A DNA stretch of 42,736 bases from NCBI GenBank assembly GCA_035471625.1, contig DATIPT010000036.1, forward strand, positions 1 to 42,736. Direction: 5' to 3'. This document shows positions 24,492-33,921 of the stretch, piece after piece (positions within the stretch are counted from its first letter, which is position 1; the number at the start of each line of letters is the position of its first letter). A program made the translations under genes and the position numbers. Below the pieces are notes generated by a model. It saw only the letters and a program-made list of their open reading frames with translations, made no database searches and was not told the origin of the DNA. The stretch is from DATEVL01 sp035471625 (lineage in GTDB: Bacteria > Chloroflexota > Anaerolineae > Anaerolineales > E44-bin32).

Positions 24492-25916
24492 TCAGCCGTT
24501 CTCGCGGATGGCGACCATCTGGATATTGGTCATGTCTTCGATGGCGAAGCGAACCCCCTCGCGCCCCAGGCCGCTCCGCCGGTTGCCGCCGTAGGGCATG
24601 TGATCGGCCCGAAACGACGGGCTTTCATTGACGATCACACCGCCGAAATTCAAGCGGTGCACCGCGCGCAGGACACGGTTGATATCGCGCGTGAAGACCG
24701 CCGCCTGCAGGCCGAAGGTCGTATCGTTGGCCTGGCGGAGACCTTCTTCGAAATCATCGCAGGCGATCACCGACGCCACCGGCGCGAACGCTTCCTCCGC
24801 CACTACCTTCATCGACGGAGTCACATCGGTCAGCACCGTCGGCCAGTAGACCGCCCTTTCCCGTCGCGCCCCGGTATGGACCCGGGCACCGGCGGCCTGG
24901 GCTTCCTGCACCCAGCCCTCGATCCGCTCGGCCTCCCGCACGTCGATCATCGGCCCGACGTCGACCCGCTCGTCGAGCGGATCTCCAACGACCATGGTCT
25001 CCGAGGCGCGCACGAAGGCCTCGGTGAAGGGCTCGTACACCGGGCGCTGGCTGTAGATCCGCTGGACCGAGAGGCAGACCTGCCCCGAGTTGTAGTAGGC
25101 GCCGACGGCGCAGCGCTTCGAGGCGTACTCCAGGTCGGCATCCGGAGCGATGATCACCGGAGAGGTGTTGCCCAACTCGAGCGTGATCTTCTTGATCCCG
25201 GCGATGCTCGTGATCCGCTCGCCGACCGCCGGGCTTCCGGTGAACGTGACCTTGGCCACCCGCGGATCCGTCACCATCCACTCGCCGACGGTGGAACCGG
25301 AACCCACGAGCAGGTTGATGGCGCCGTCGGGAAGGCCGGCTTCCATCAGGATCTCGCACAACCGGACGGCGCTTATCGGCGTGCTCGTCGCCGGCTTGAG
25401 CACGAGGCTGTTGCCCGCCGCCAGGGCCGGGGCGACCTTGTGGGCGACCAGGTTCAAGGGGAAGTTGAAGGGGCTGATCGCAGCCACCACGCCGACAGGG
25501 CGACGTAGATAGAACCCGAAGTAGCCTTCCCCGGCGGGAAGTCCGTCGAGCGGGAAGGTTTCCCCGTGGATCCGGCGGGCCTCTTCCGAGGCGGTCTGGA
25601 ATGTCCACCCGGCCCGATCGACCTCGATCCGGGCGAACTTCAAAGCCTTGCCGGCCTCGGCGGCCAGGGTGCGCGCCAGGTCCTCCGAGCGCTCACGGAT
25701 CAGCAAGGCGGTCTTCCCCAGGATCTCCGCCCGACGATGGGCCGGCATCGCGCGCATCACCTCCGCGGCGCGCCCCGCAGCAGCCAGCGCCGCATCCACA
25801 TCCTCCCGGCGCGCCACGGCGATCGCGCCCAGGCTCTTGCCGTCGTACTTGTTGGCGACCTCGGTCCACTCCCCCGTCGCCTTCCACAGACCGTCGATCA
25901 AGAGCTTGTATTCCAT
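24492..25916 (-). CDS. NAD(P)-dependent aldehyde dehydrogenase (lactaldehyde/phosphonoacetaldehyde DH-like)
   Basis: 474 aa. Catalytic Glu 247 (ITLELGNTSP) and Cys 281 (NSGQVCLSVQR) are present, as is the cofactor-binding ISPFNFPLNLVAHK and FTGSPAVGE. The asparagine in ELGN where most family members have ELGG, and the motif FNFPLNLV, place it with the lactaldehyde/phosphonoacetaldehyde/non-phosphorylating GAPDH branch rather than with the other two aldehyde dehydrogenases of the operon. The ATG at 25916 has GGGAG upstream; a GTG at 25934 in frame is less likely. It starts 18 bp after the aminotransferase stop. Confidence 0.92.
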   Translation of the reverse strand: MEYKLLIDGLWKATGEWTEVANKYDGKSLGAIAVARREDVDAALAAAGRAAEVMRAMPAHRRAEILGKTALLIRERSEDLARTLAAEAGKALKFARIEVDRAGWTFQTASEEARRIHGETFPLDGLPAGEGYFGFYLRRPVGVVAAISPFNFPLNLVAHKVAPALAAGNSLVLKPATSTPISAVRLCEILMEAGLPDGAINLLVGSGSTVGEWMVTDPRVAKVTFTGSPAVGERITSIAGIKKITLELGNTSPVIIAPDADLEYASKRCAVGAYYNSGQVCLSVQRIYSQRPVYEPFTEAFVRASETMVVGDPLDERVDVGPMIDVREAERIEGWVQEAQAAGARVHTGARRERAVYWPTVLTDVTPSMKVVAEEAFAPVASVIACDDFEEGLRQANDTTFGLQAAVFTRDINRVLRAVHRLNFGGVIVNESPSFRADHMPYGGNRRSGLGREGVRFAIEDMTNIQMVAIRENG

Positions 25917-25934
25917 CGGTCGTCTCCCGATCAC

Positions 25935-27197
25935 CTACAGCTTGCGGACTGCATCCGATACGATCGCGAGGCCTTCCCCGATCTCCGCTTCCGACACCGT
26001 CAGCGGAGGGATGAAACGAATGGTGTTGTCCCATGGGCCGCAGGTGAGGAGCACCAAGCCGGCATCCAGGCAGTCGTGCACGACCTGCTTGGCGGCGGCC
26101 TTGTCGGGGCGGCCGTCGGCCGAGGTGAACTCGGCACCGAGCATCAGGCCCAGGCCGCGCACATCGCCGATGCCCGGCTGCTCCTCCTGCAGGTGGCGCA
26201 GCCCGGTCATGAGTTGCTCCCCGCGAGCGGCAGCATTCTGCAGCAGGCCTTCCTCCTGGATGGCGGCGATCGTCGCCACGCCGGCGGCGCAGGCGATCAC
26301 GTTCCCACCAAACGTCCCCCCATGAGAGCCCGGAGGCCAGCGGTCCATCAGTTCCTTGCGCGAGACGACCGCCGAAAGGGGCAGTCCGGAGGCGATACCT
26401 TTGGCGACCGTGACAATGTCCGGGACGATGTTGAAATGCTCGAAGCCCCACCACTTCCCGGTCCGGCCCATCCCCGACTGGATCTCATCGGCGATCAGGA
26501 GAATCCCGTGCTCGTCGCAGATCTGGCGAACGCCCTCGAGGAAGCCGGGTGGCGGGACGACGTAGCCCCCTTCCCCCAACACCGGCTCGATCAGCATCGC
26601 CGCCGTCTCTTCGGGGGCGGTCTGGGTCGCCAGCAGGAATCGAAGCTCCTCCAGGCACCAATGGACCGTCGTCTTCGGATCCCACCCGTACCGATAGGCA
26701 TACGGGAACGGCGCCACAAACACGCCGGGCATCAGCGGCTGATAGCCGGCGCGGTAGATCGTCTTGCTGGTCGTCAACGACATCGTTCCGGCGGTCCGCC
26801 CATGGAAGGACCCCTGAAAGACGATGACGTTCGGACGCCGAGTAGCGACCCGCGCCAGCTTGACCGCGCCTTCGATTGCCTCAGCCCCGCTGTTGCTGAA
26901 GAAGAAGGTGTCGAGGCGGGGCGGGAAGATCGCCCGCAAGGATTCGACCAGGGCCAGCATCGGCGGATGCATCGCCAGGTTCGCTTGGCCGTGGATCAGT
27001 TTTCCGGCTTGCTCACGAATGGCGGCGACGACCCGCGGGTGGCTATGGCCGGTGTTGGTGACGGCGATCCCGCAGGTGAAGTCCAGGTAGCGGCGCCCAT
27101 CGGTGGCATACAGGTACGACCCTTCGCCACGATCGACGACGAAATCGGTGTACCGCGTCCAGACCGGCGAGACATGGTCGAAGGGATAGTCCGTCAT
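25935..27197 (-). CDS. Class III aminotransferase (GABA/putrescine aminotransferase-like)
   Basis: 420 aa PLP enzyme. Motifs: FSNSGAEAIEGAVKLAR (100-116), FQGSFHGRTAGTMSLT (127-142), ADEIQSGMGRTGKWW (236-250, Asp 237) and the PLP lysine VTVAKGIASGLP (Lys 266). These are typical of the 4-aminobutyrate/omega-amine aminotransferases. It would convert putrescine or GABA to the semialdehyde, feeding the flanking aldehyde dehydrogenases. The ATG at 27197 overlaps the upstream stop as ATGA and is preceded by GAGGAACGA; an in-frame TTG at 27230 is rejected. Confidence 0.93.
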   Translation of the reverse strand: MTDYPFDHVSPVWTRYTDFVVDRGEGSYLYATDGRRYLDFTCGIAVTNTGHSHPRVVAAIREQAGKLIHGQANLAMHPPMLALVESLRAIFPPRLDTFFFSNSGAEAIEGAVKLARVATRRPNVIVFQGSFHGRTAGTMSLTTSKTIYRAGYQPLMPGVFVAPFPYAYRYGWDPKTTVHWCLEELRFLLATQTAPEETAAMLIEPVLGEGGYVVPPPGFLEGVRQICDEHGILLIADEIQSGMGRTGKWWGFEHFNIVPDIVTVAKGIASGLPLSAVVSRKELMDRWPPGSHGGTFGGNVIACAAGVATIAAIQEEGLLQNAAARGEQLMTGLRHLQEEQPGIGDVRGLGLMLGAEFTSADGRPDKAAAKQVVHDCLDAGLVLLTCGPWDNTIRFIPPLTVSEAEIGEGLAIVSDAVRKL

Positions 27198-28660
27198 TCG
27201 TTCCTCGCTTCCGTTCCGTAGGGGAACCAATAGTCCTTCTGCCTGCCCACCATATCCCAGTGGATGTGTTTGACTCGAAAGAACTCGTCCAGGCCTTCCT
27301 GGCCAAGTTCCCGACCCAGCCCGCTCATCTTCATCCCGCCGAAGGGCCCGGCGTAGTTGTCGGTGAGCGGATCATTGATCCAGATCGTTCCGGCGTCGAC
27401 CTCCTCGAAGAACCGCTTGACGAGGCGTGCATCGTGGCTCATCAGCGTTGCGCCCAGGCCGTAGGGAGAATCGTTCGCCAAGCGGATGGCTTCGTCGAAG
27501 TCCCGGTAGGGCATCAGCGGGATGACCGGCCCGAAGGTCTCGTCGCGCATGATCTGCATTTCGTGATCCACGTCCACCAACACGGTCGGCGGAAAGAAGA
27601 AACCCCGCCGTTCGGCCGGGCGCACGCCCCCGCTCAACAGTCGGGCTCCCCTAGCGACGGCGTCCTGGATCTGCGCCTCCACACGCTGCCTGAAGGGCTC
27701 CCGGATCATCGGGCCGATATCCGTCTCCGGATCCAGCCCGTCACCGAGGCGAAGCGTCTCGACGAATGCGGAGAGCTCCTCCGCCAAGGAACTGAGGCGC
27801 TCCTGGGGAACGTAGACGCGCTCTGTGCTGGTGCAGACCTGCCCGGTGTTGATCAGCGCAGCGTAGGCCAGGGCCCGGACGGCGAGGTCCGTTTCGACAT
27901 CCGGTCCGATCACCATCGGGTCTTTGCCCCCCAGCTCGAGGTGAAGCTTCTTCATCTCCGGCGCCGCCAGGTGGGCGATGCGTTGGCCGGTGACAAGAGA
28001 TCCCGTGAACGCGATGACCCGGACGTCGGGGTGAGTGACGAGCGCCTCCCCGGCGTCCGGTCCGGTGCCGGCGACGACATTGACCACGCCGGGGGGAAGG
28101 CCGGCGAAGGCCGTCTCGGCGACACGCAACGTGGTCAGCGGAGTCAATTCGGAAGGCTTGATCACCACCGTGTTTCCGGCGGCCAACGCCGGTGCGACCT
28201 TCCACGCCATGAGCAGAAGCGGATAGTTCCACGGGACGATGCACCCAACGACCCCGTAGGGCTCTTTGAGGACGAAGTTGAACTGGTCGGGATCGCCGGG
28301 CGGGATGACCCGTCCCCGCTCATGGCGACCGAGTTCTGCGTAGTAGTCGAAGGTGTCCTCGGTCCAGACCAGTTCCTCGTCGTTCTCCGGAAGCGGTTTC
28401 CCTTCTTCTTGGGTCAGGAGCCGGGCCAGCTCATCATGATGCTCCCGCAGGCTCGCAGCGACTTGATGGAGCAGATGGGCGCGTTCGACCGCTGGGGTCC
28501 GCCGCCAGGTCGAGAAGGCGCGCTTGGCCGCCTCGACGGCCGAGGCGACCTGGGATCGTCCGCCGGCGCGGATCTCCGCCAGGGTCTCTTCCGTCGCCGG
28601 GTTGACGACCAGGAGGGCTTGCGCGGACTCGCCGCGCACCTTCCGTCCGTCGATCAGCAT
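27194..28660 (-). CDS. NAD(P)-dependent aldehyde dehydrogenase (betaine-aldehyde DH-like)
   Basis: 488 aa. Cofactor motif IVPWNYPLLLMAWKVAPALAAG (about 141-162), FTGSLVTGQ, catalytic Glu 242 (LHLELGGKDP) and nucleophile Cys 276 (NTGQVCTSTERVYV). The C-terminus GPFGGMKMSGLGRELG is typical of aminoaldehyde/betaine aldehyde dehydrogenases. It is translationally coupled to the following aminotransferase (4-nt overlap), which suggests that the two act in sequence on an amine. The 137-bp gap upstream, after the DJ-1 gene, shows no obvious promoter or terminator. Confidence 0.93.
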   Translation of the reverse strand: MLIDGRKVRGESAQALLVVNPATEETLAEIRAGGRSQVASAVEAAKRAFSTWRRTPAVERAHLLHQVAASLREHHDELARLLTQEEGKPLPENDEELVWTEDTFDYYAELGRHERGRVIPPGDPDQFNFVLKEPYGVVGCIVPWNYPLLLMAWKVAPALAAGNTVVIKPSELTPLTTLRVAETAFAGLPPGVVNVVAGTGPDAGEALVTHPDVRVIAFTGSLVTGQRIAHLAAPEMKKLHLELGGKDPMVIGPDVETDLAVRALAYAALINTGQVCTSTERVYVPQERLSSLAEELSAFVETLRLGDGLDPETDIGPMIREPFRQRVEAQIQDAVARGARLLSGGVRPAERRGFFFPPTVLVDVDHEMQIMRDETFGPVIPLMPYRDFDEAIRLANDSPYGLGATLMSHDARLVKRFFEEVDAGTIWINDPLTDNYAGPFGGMKMSGLGRELGQEGLDEFFRVKHIHWDMVGRQKDYWFPYGTEARNE

Positions 28661-28797
28661 CGGATCAGGCTCCGTTACAGGCGGCCGTTTCGAGCAGCGG
28701 GCCCGGGGCTTCGGTGAGGCAGGAACCGCCGGAAGGAATCGTATCCGTCCCCAGGAGCGGCGTCAACCAACTCCCGGCGGGCGGAAGCCGACAAGCC

Positions 28798-29418
28798 TCA
28801 CAGGTCGATTTCCGGTTCGTTCTTGCGCCACTCGTATTGCATCTGTCGCGCCGTTCGCACGGCGAGGTCTTCCCCGGCGAGGCGCGCCACCAGGTGCAGG
28901 CTCATGTCGAGGCCGGCGGAGATCCCGGCGGCGGTCACGATCGACCCGGTGTCGACCCAGCGCTCGCCGTCGACGACCTCGATCGACGGGAAGTACTCTC
29001 GCAGCGAGGGGATATCCTCCCAGTGGGTCGTCGCCGGCCGGCCCTCTAGGAGCCCGGCCTGCGCCAGCAGGAAGGCTCCCGTGCAGACCGAAGCGGTGAT
29101 GCTGGCCTTCGCCGCCACTTGCTGCAGCCACGCCAAGACGTCCGGCTGTTCCATTTCGGCGTCCACGACGCCCCCGGGGATGATCACGACATCCAGCGGC
29201 GGGTGGTCGGTGAGGCCGAAGCCGGGTTGAACCCGCAGCCCACCCCGGGCGACCACCGGCCCGATCCCACGCCCGACGGTCGCCACGACGAAGGCCGGCG
29301 GACTCGGAGGCTCGCGCCTTCCGTGGACGCGCGCCGCCGTCGAAAAGACCTCGTACGGGCCGGCGAAGTCGAGCACTTCGATCGCATCGAAGAGGTAGAT
29401 TCCGACGGTCCAGGTCAT
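28798..29418 (-). CDS. DJ-1/PfpI family protein (isonitrile hydratase-like)
   Basis: 206 aa single-domain protein. The N-terminus YLFDAIEVLDFAGPYEVFSTA and the nucleophile elbow SVCTGAFLLAQAGLLEG (Cys 112) followed by RPATTHWED match the InhA/GlxA-like branch, without the AraC domain that GlxA-type regulators carry. Related enzymes act as isonitrile hydratases, glyoxalases or amidases. It lies 27 bp after the second permease pair inside the amine operon; its substrate is unknown, though detoxifying reactive aldehydes is a reasonable guess. Confidence 0.88.
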   Translation of the reverse strand: MTWTVGIYLFDAIEVLDFAGPYEVFSTAARVHGRREPPSPPAFVVATVGRGIGPVVARGGLRVQPGFGLTDHPPLDVVIIPGGVVDAEMEQPDVLAWLQQVAAKASITASVCTGAFLLAQAGLLEGRPATTHWEDIPSLREYFPSIEVVDGERWVDTGSIVTAAGISAGLDMSLHLVARLAGEDLAVRTARQMQYEWRKNEPEIDL

Positions 29419-29445
29419 GCGCTTTCCTTTCGCGACTTCTCCGGG

Positions 29446-30249
29446 CTACGTCTCGCGCGTATCCCGTGTGAGCCGGCTGGCCAGGAGAATCGGGATCGTC
29501 GTGATGGCGATGACGAAGACCGCCACGACGTTGGTCACCGGTCGCTGGCGAGGACGCGTCAGCTGGCTAAACATCCAGATCGGCAGGGTTTGTTGCTGCC
29601 CGGCCGTGAAGGTTGTCACGACGATCTCATCGAAGGATAGCGCAAAGGCCAGAACGCCGCCGGCCAACAGGGCCGTTGCCATGTACGGCAGGACGATGTG
29701 CCGGAAGGTCTGAAATGAGTTGGCGCCCAGATCCATCGAGGCTTCCATCTGGGAACTGCCCATACGCCGGAATCGAGCCAGGACATTGTTGTAGACGATC
29801 ACCATGCAGAACGTGGCATGACCGATCACGATCGTCCAGAAGCTGAAGGGCACATCCATGAAGCCCAGCGCGGCGCGCAGGGCGATCCCGCTGACAATCC
29901 CCGGCAGGGCGATCGGCAGTACCAGGAGGAAGGAGATGGCGTCCCGCCCGAAGAAACGACTGCGGTAGACCGCCGCCGCGGCCAGGGAACCGAGCACGAC
30001 CGCCACACAGGTCGAGATGAGCGCCACCCGCAGCGACAGACTCAACGCCTCCCAGACGTCGCTGCGGCCCCAAGCCACCCGGAACCATTCGAGCGTCACC
30101 CCGGGGAGCGGGAATCGGAAGGTCGTGTCATCCGTCGTCAGCGCGTACAGCAGAACGACCACGACCGGAAGGTGCAGGAAGAGGATCACGCCAAAGGCGA
30201 CGACCTTGAGCGCCCATGGGGCGCGGCGGGAAGTGCGACTAGAGGGCAT
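29446..30249 (-). CDS. ABC transporter permease, PotC/YdcV-like (second polyamine system)
   Basis: 267 aa inner-membrane subunit with six spans. The EAA-loop sequence EASMDLGANSFQTFRHIVLPYMATALLAG (about 167-195) contacts the ATPase. The segment ALSFDEIVVTTFTAGQQQTLPIWMFSQL is typical of PotC/YdcV permeases. It overlaps the preceding permease gene by 11 nt. Confidence 0.93.
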   Translation of the reverse strand: MPSSRTSRRAPWALKVVAFGVILFLHLPVVVVLLYALTTDDTTFRFPLPGVTLEWFRVAWGRSDVWEALSLSLRVALISTCVAVVLGSLAAAAVYRSRFFGRDAISFLLVLPIALPGIVSGIALRAALGFMDVPFSFWTIVIGHATFCMVIVYNNVLARFRRMGSSQMEASMDLGANSFQTFRHIVLPYMATALLAGGVLAFALSFDEIVVTTFTAGQQQTLPIWMFSQLTRPRQRPVTNVVAVFVIAITTIPILLASRLTRDTRET

Positions 30250-31192
30250 CGAAGGCCCCCATCCGTTTCGCCCCCATCAGATAGACGGCCATCACGATCA
30301 TCGGGATGACGGTGAAGGCCGCCGCCAGCGGGATGTTCCAGGCGGTTCCCTGCAACGAAAGGACGGCCTGGCCGATGAAAAAGGACGAGTTGCCGAGCGA
30401 ATACGGAACGACGAAGTCCCCCAGAGTCAGAGAGAAGGTGAAGATCGACCCGGCGACGACCCCGGGCAGCGCCAGCGGGAAGGTGACCCGGCGAAAGGTC
30501 GTCGACGGTCTTCCTCCCAAGTCCGCCGAGGCTTCCAGGAGCGACCCCGGGACCCGCTCCAGGCTGGCCTCGATCGGCAGGATCATGTACGGGAGCCAGA
30601 CGTAGACAAAGACCAGCCACATCCCCAGGAAGGAGACGGAAAGCGAAGGCCCTCCGATGACCGGGATCTTGAGAAGGCCGTCCATCAGCCAGTCCAGATT
30701 CAGGGAGCCAAAGATCCAACTGGTGATCCCTTCCTTCGCCAGGATCAGGCGCCAGGCGTACACCCGGACCAGGTAGGAAGACCACAGCGGAAGCAGCACC
30801 AGGACGTACAGAGCCCCCTTCATCCGATCCGAGGCATGGCGGGCCATGTAGTACGCCAGGGGATACGCCAGAACGACGCAGGCCACGGTGACGGCGGCCG
30901 CCATCAGGATGGTGCGGACGAAGATGTCGATGTTGGCGGGATGGGTCAGCTCGATGTAGTTCGCCAGAGTCAGGGTTTGGATCACCTGCCCGGTGAAGGA
31001 GTCCAACCAGAAGAAGGACTGGATGATTAACGTCGACAAGGAGCCCAGGTAGACGGAGAGCAGCCACAGCAGAGGCAGACCGAGAAGGAGAAGAAGGACC
31101 AGCGTGGGCCGCCGGTAGAGGAACGTCGAGATACGATTGCCGAGGGTTCGGCTTCTCTCGTCTTGGGAGCGGGTCTTGGCGATGTCGGCCAC
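30239..31192 (-). CDS. ABC transporter permease, PotB/YdcU-like (second polyamine system)
   Basis: 317 aa. The start chosen is GTG at 31192, preceded by GAGGACTCC and 11 bp after the ATPase stop; a longer frame to 31501 would run inside the ATPase gene. A first span (LVLLLLLGLPLLWLL) is followed by a long periplasmic loop and five more spans. The coupling helix EASADLGGRPSTTFRRVTFPLALPG and the segment TLGDFVVPYSLG are PotB hallmarks. Confidence 0.92.
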   Translation of the reverse strand: MADIAKTRSQDERSRTLGNRISTFLYRRPTLVLLLLLGLPLLWLLSVYLGSLSTLIIQSFFWLDSFTGQVIQTLTLANYIELTHPANIDIFVRTILMAAAVTVACVVLAYPLAYYMARHASDRMKGALYVLVLLPLWSSYLVRVYAWRLILAKEGITSWIFGSLNLDWLMDGLLKIPVIGGPSLSVSFLGMWLVFVYVWLPYMILPIEASLERVPGSLLEASADLGGRPSTTFRRVTFPLALPGVVAGSIFTFSLTLGDFVVPYSLGNSSFFIGQAVLSLQGTAWNIPLAAAFTVIPMIVMAVYLMGAKRMGAFDAL

Positions 31193-31203
31193 GGAGTCCT
31201 CGG

Positions 31204-32298
31204 CTAGCCCGTCAAGGGACGATTGTGACTGCGATCCCACGTCAGCATCACCTGTTGCCCCCGGGCGGCCAACACGTCCATCGATCGGGTATTCAGGTTC
31301 TGCTGAACGACGGTCAAGTCCGTCGTGGCGTCGAGTTCGACCAGGTAGCGGGTGTACATGCCGAGGTACACCACATCCCGCACCCGGCCTTCCACGGCAC
31401 ACCGATCGGGACCGACGGTCGTCTCGCTTGCCGAGACCATCGTGATCTTCTCCGGGCGGACCGTCACGGGGATCTCGTCGCCGGTGATACGGCGGGCCCA
31501 CTCTCCCTGAAGGATGTTGGAGACGCCGACGAACCCGGCCACAAACGGGGTGGCCGGGTTCTCGTAGAGCGTCGCCGGCGTCCCAACCTGCTCGACCTTC
31601 CCGTGGTTGAAAATGGCGATTCGGTCGCTCATCGCCAGCGCCTCTTCTTGGTCGTGAGTCACATAGACGAAGGTGATCCCGACCTGCTGCTGCAGGCCCT
31701 TGAGCTCAATCTGCATCTCCTGGCGGAGCTTGAGGTCGAGCGCCCCCAGGGGCTCATCGAGCAACAGGACGCGCGGCTGCAGAACCAGCGCTCGTGCCAG
31801 GGCCACCCGCTGGCGCTGCCCTCCCGAGAGCTCGGAAGGCTTTCGTTCCCCCAGCCCAGGGAGGCGTACCAGTTCCAACATCTCGTCCACCCGCGGCTTG
31901 CGATCGCTCTTGGGAACCTTCCGGATCATCAATCCATACCCGACGTTCTCGGCCACGGTCATATGCGGAAAGAGCGCATAGTCCTGGAAGACCGTGTTGA
32001 CATCTCTCTCGTAGGGTGGAAGGCTCGAGACATCCATCCCGAACAACTCGATCGATCCCTGGTCGGGGATCTCGAATCCGGCGATCAAGCGCAGGCACGT
32101 GGTCTTGCCGGAGCCGGACGGGCCGAGCATCGTGAAGAACTCGCGATCGAGAATGTCCAGGTCGACCCCGTCGACCGCGTGGACTTCCCCGAAGTGACGG
32201 CTGACGAAACGGAAGCGGATCGCCGGGGTCGCCCCGACCGCGCCGCCGAGCCCGGCCTCGACCGACGGAAGTGAAGGTGCAGATGGATGGGTCGTCAT
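31204..32298 (-). CDS. ABC transporter ATP-binding protein, PotA/YdcT-like (second polyamine system)
   Basis: 364 aa. Walker A GPSGSGKTT (about 59-67), Q-loop VFQDYALFPHMTV, signature LSGGQRQRVALARAL (about 158-172), Walker B VLLLDEPLGALD and H-loop VYVTHDQEEAL are all intact. The C-terminal TOBE domain (VTVRPEKITMV onward) is regulatory in this family. The ATG at 32298 overlaps the stop of the aldehyde dehydrogenase gene by 4 nt; the open frame to 32892 lies inside that gene and is not coding. Confidence 0.94.
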   Translation of the reverse strand: MTTHPSAPSLPSVEAGLGGAVGATPAIRFRFVSRHFGEVHAVDGVDLDILDREFFTMLGPSGSGKTTCLRLIAGFEIPDQGSIELFGMDVSSLPPYERDVNTVFQDYALFPHMTVAENVGYGLMIRKVPKSDRKPRVDEMLELVRLPGLGERKPSELSGGQRQRVALARALVLQPRVLLLDEPLGALDLKLRQEMQIELKGLQQQVGITFVYVTHDQEEALAMSDRIAIFNHGKVEQVGTPATLYENPATPFVAGFVGVSNILQGEWARRITGDEIPVTVRPEKITMVSASETTVGPDRCAVEGRVRDVVYLGMYTRYLVELDATTDLTVVQQNLNTRSMDVLAARGQQVMLTWDRSHNRPLTG

Positions 32299-33743
32299 CC
32301 GGACTGTGCCACCATCACGTGCTTCGTTACCAGGTAGTCGCCCACCGCTTCGGACGAGAGATCCTTGCCGAAGCCGGATTGCTTGAACCCGCCGTGAGGA
32401 GTCTCCGACGTCAGCGGGATGTGGTCGTTGATCCAGACCGTGCCGAACTCGAGATCCGCCGCCAGCTTCATCGCCCGCCCAACATCCTTGGTGAAGAGTG
32501 ACGCCGCCAGGCCGTAGATCACGTCGTTCGCCAGCTGGATGGCCTGGTCCTCTCCCCGAAACGGTGAGACGGTCAGGACCGGCCCGAAGACCTCGGCCTG
32601 GATGATCTCCGCCTTCTGGTCGACATCGCAGACGACGGTCGGTTCGTAGTAGTAGCCCTTCTTCATCGAGGCCGGAACCTGGCCCCCGGTCAACACCCTG
32701 GCCCCGGCGGCCCGGGCCCGCTCGACGAACCCGGAGACGCGCTCGCGTTGGATCTGTGAAACCAGCGGGCCCATCTGGGATTCCTCCACGAACGGATCGG
32801 CGACCTTCACGCCGCGCATCGACTCGACCAGGGCGTCCCGCAAGGAGTCGTAGCGGCTCTGGTCGACGTAGACCCGGGTCGCCGCGGTGCAATCCTGGCC
32901 GGTGTTGAAGGTGGCCGCCAGAGTGGTCTTGGCGGCGACCGCCTCCAGATCGGCGTCATCAAAGACGATCACGGGCGCCTTGCCCCCCAGTTCGAGGTGG
33001 ACGCGCTTCAGGCTCTTGGCCGAGGTCTCCATCACTTTCCGCCCGGTCCCCGGCGAGCCGGTCAGGCTGACCATGCGCACATCGGGGTGCTCGACCAGGG
33101 CCTGACCGGTCTCGCTACCGCCGGTGACGACGTTGACAACCCCTTCGGGAATCCCGGCCTCCGCCGTGAGTTCGGCGAGCATCAGCGTCGTCAGGGGAGT
33201 CATGGGAGCGGGCTTGAGGACAACCGTGCAGCCAGCCGCAAGGGCAGGCCCAATCTTCCAAACCGCCATCATCAGTGGGTAATTCCACGGCGTGATCTGG
33301 CCGACGACCCCGACGGGTTCCTTGCGATAGATCGAGGTGTAGCCGCTCAGGTACTCTCCGGCGCGGGAGCCGTGGGTGTCGCGAGCTGCGGCGGCGAAGA
33401 ACCGGAGGTTGTCAATCGTGAACGGCAGGTCGGCGCCGCGGCTGACGAAAGCGTAGGGCTTGCCGCTGTTCTCCGACTCGACCCGGGCGAATTCGTCGAT
33501 CCGCGCCTCGAGCAGGTCGGCCAGCCTCCAGAGCACCAGCGACCGTTCCGACGGCGTCTTCTTCGACCAACGGCCGTCGGCGAACGCCGCGTGGGCGGCG
33601 CGCACGGCCCGGTCGACGTCCTGAGACGATGCATCCACCACTTCGGCCAACCGCTCCTCCGTGGCGGGATTCTCAATGGCCATCCTCTTCCCGCCCTGGG
33701 AGTCGGTCCACTTGCCACCGATCCACAATCGATACTCCATCAT
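32295..33743 (-). CDS. Gamma-aminobutyraldehyde dehydrogenase-like enzyme (PatD/YdcW type)
   Basis: 482 aa. Catalytic Glu 251 (VHLELGGKAP) and Cys 285 (NTGQDCTAATRVYV). The GQDCTAA context and the C-terminus PHGGFKQSGFGKDLS...VTKHVMVAQ closely resemble E. coli PatD as I remember it; PatD converts 4-aminobutanal to GABA in putrescine breakdown. It sits between a binding-protein gene and the ATPase/permease genes, much as patD is linked to ydcSTUV. Overlap of 4 nt with the ATPase gene shows tight coupling of uptake and catabolism. Confidence 0.9.
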   Translation of the reverse strand: MMEYRLWIGGKWTDSQGGKRMAIENPATEERLAEVVDASSQDVDRAVRAAHAAFADGRWSKKTPSERSLVLWRLADLLEARIDEFARVESENSGKPYAFVSRGADLPFTIDNLRFFAAAARDTHGSRAGEYLSGYTSIYRKEPVGVVGQITPWNYPLMMAVWKIGPALAAGCTVVLKPAPMTPLTTLMLAELTAEAGIPEGVVNVVTGGSETGQALVEHPDVRMVSLTGSPGTGRKVMETSAKSLKRVHLELGGKAPVIVFDDADLEAVAAKTTLAATFNTGQDCTAATRVYVDQSRYDSLRDALVESMRGVKVADPFVEESQMGPLVSQIQRERVSGFVERARAAGARVLTGGQVPASMKKGYYYEPTVVCDVDQKAEIIQAEVFGPVLTVSPFRGEDQAIQLANDVIYGLAASLFTKDVGRAMKLAADLEFGTVWINDHIPLTSETPHGGFKQSGFGKDLSSEAVGDYLVTKHVMVAQSG

Positions 33744-33845
33744 CTTCCTCCACCTCGGGTCAGGGCATCACCGATCCGTCGCCCCGGAAGGCGACCGGCC
33801 ATGCGCCTTGCGCCTTCCGGGCCGTCCCACCGGTGAATCCCGGCT

Positions 33846-33902
33846 CTTCCGGCCCCCGGGCGGCCGCCTCCATGGGGAGTGCCGAGGCGGCCGCGCCGGA
33901 AG
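33846..33902. repeat. Strong bulged intercistronic hairpin after the second binding-protein gene
   Basis: Arms CTTCCGGC (33846-33853) plus GCGGCCGCCTC (33860-33870) pair with GAGGCGGCCGC (33884-33894) plus GCCGGAAG (33895-33902), leaving a 6-nt bulge and a 13-nt loop. It begins 19 bp after the stop at 33922 in the 178-bp gap before the PatD-like gene. No T-tract follows on the minus strand, so it looks more like an mRNA-stabilising or differential-expression element than a full terminator. Confidence 0.65.
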
Positions 33903-33921
33903 CCGGTCAGGTGCAAACGTC

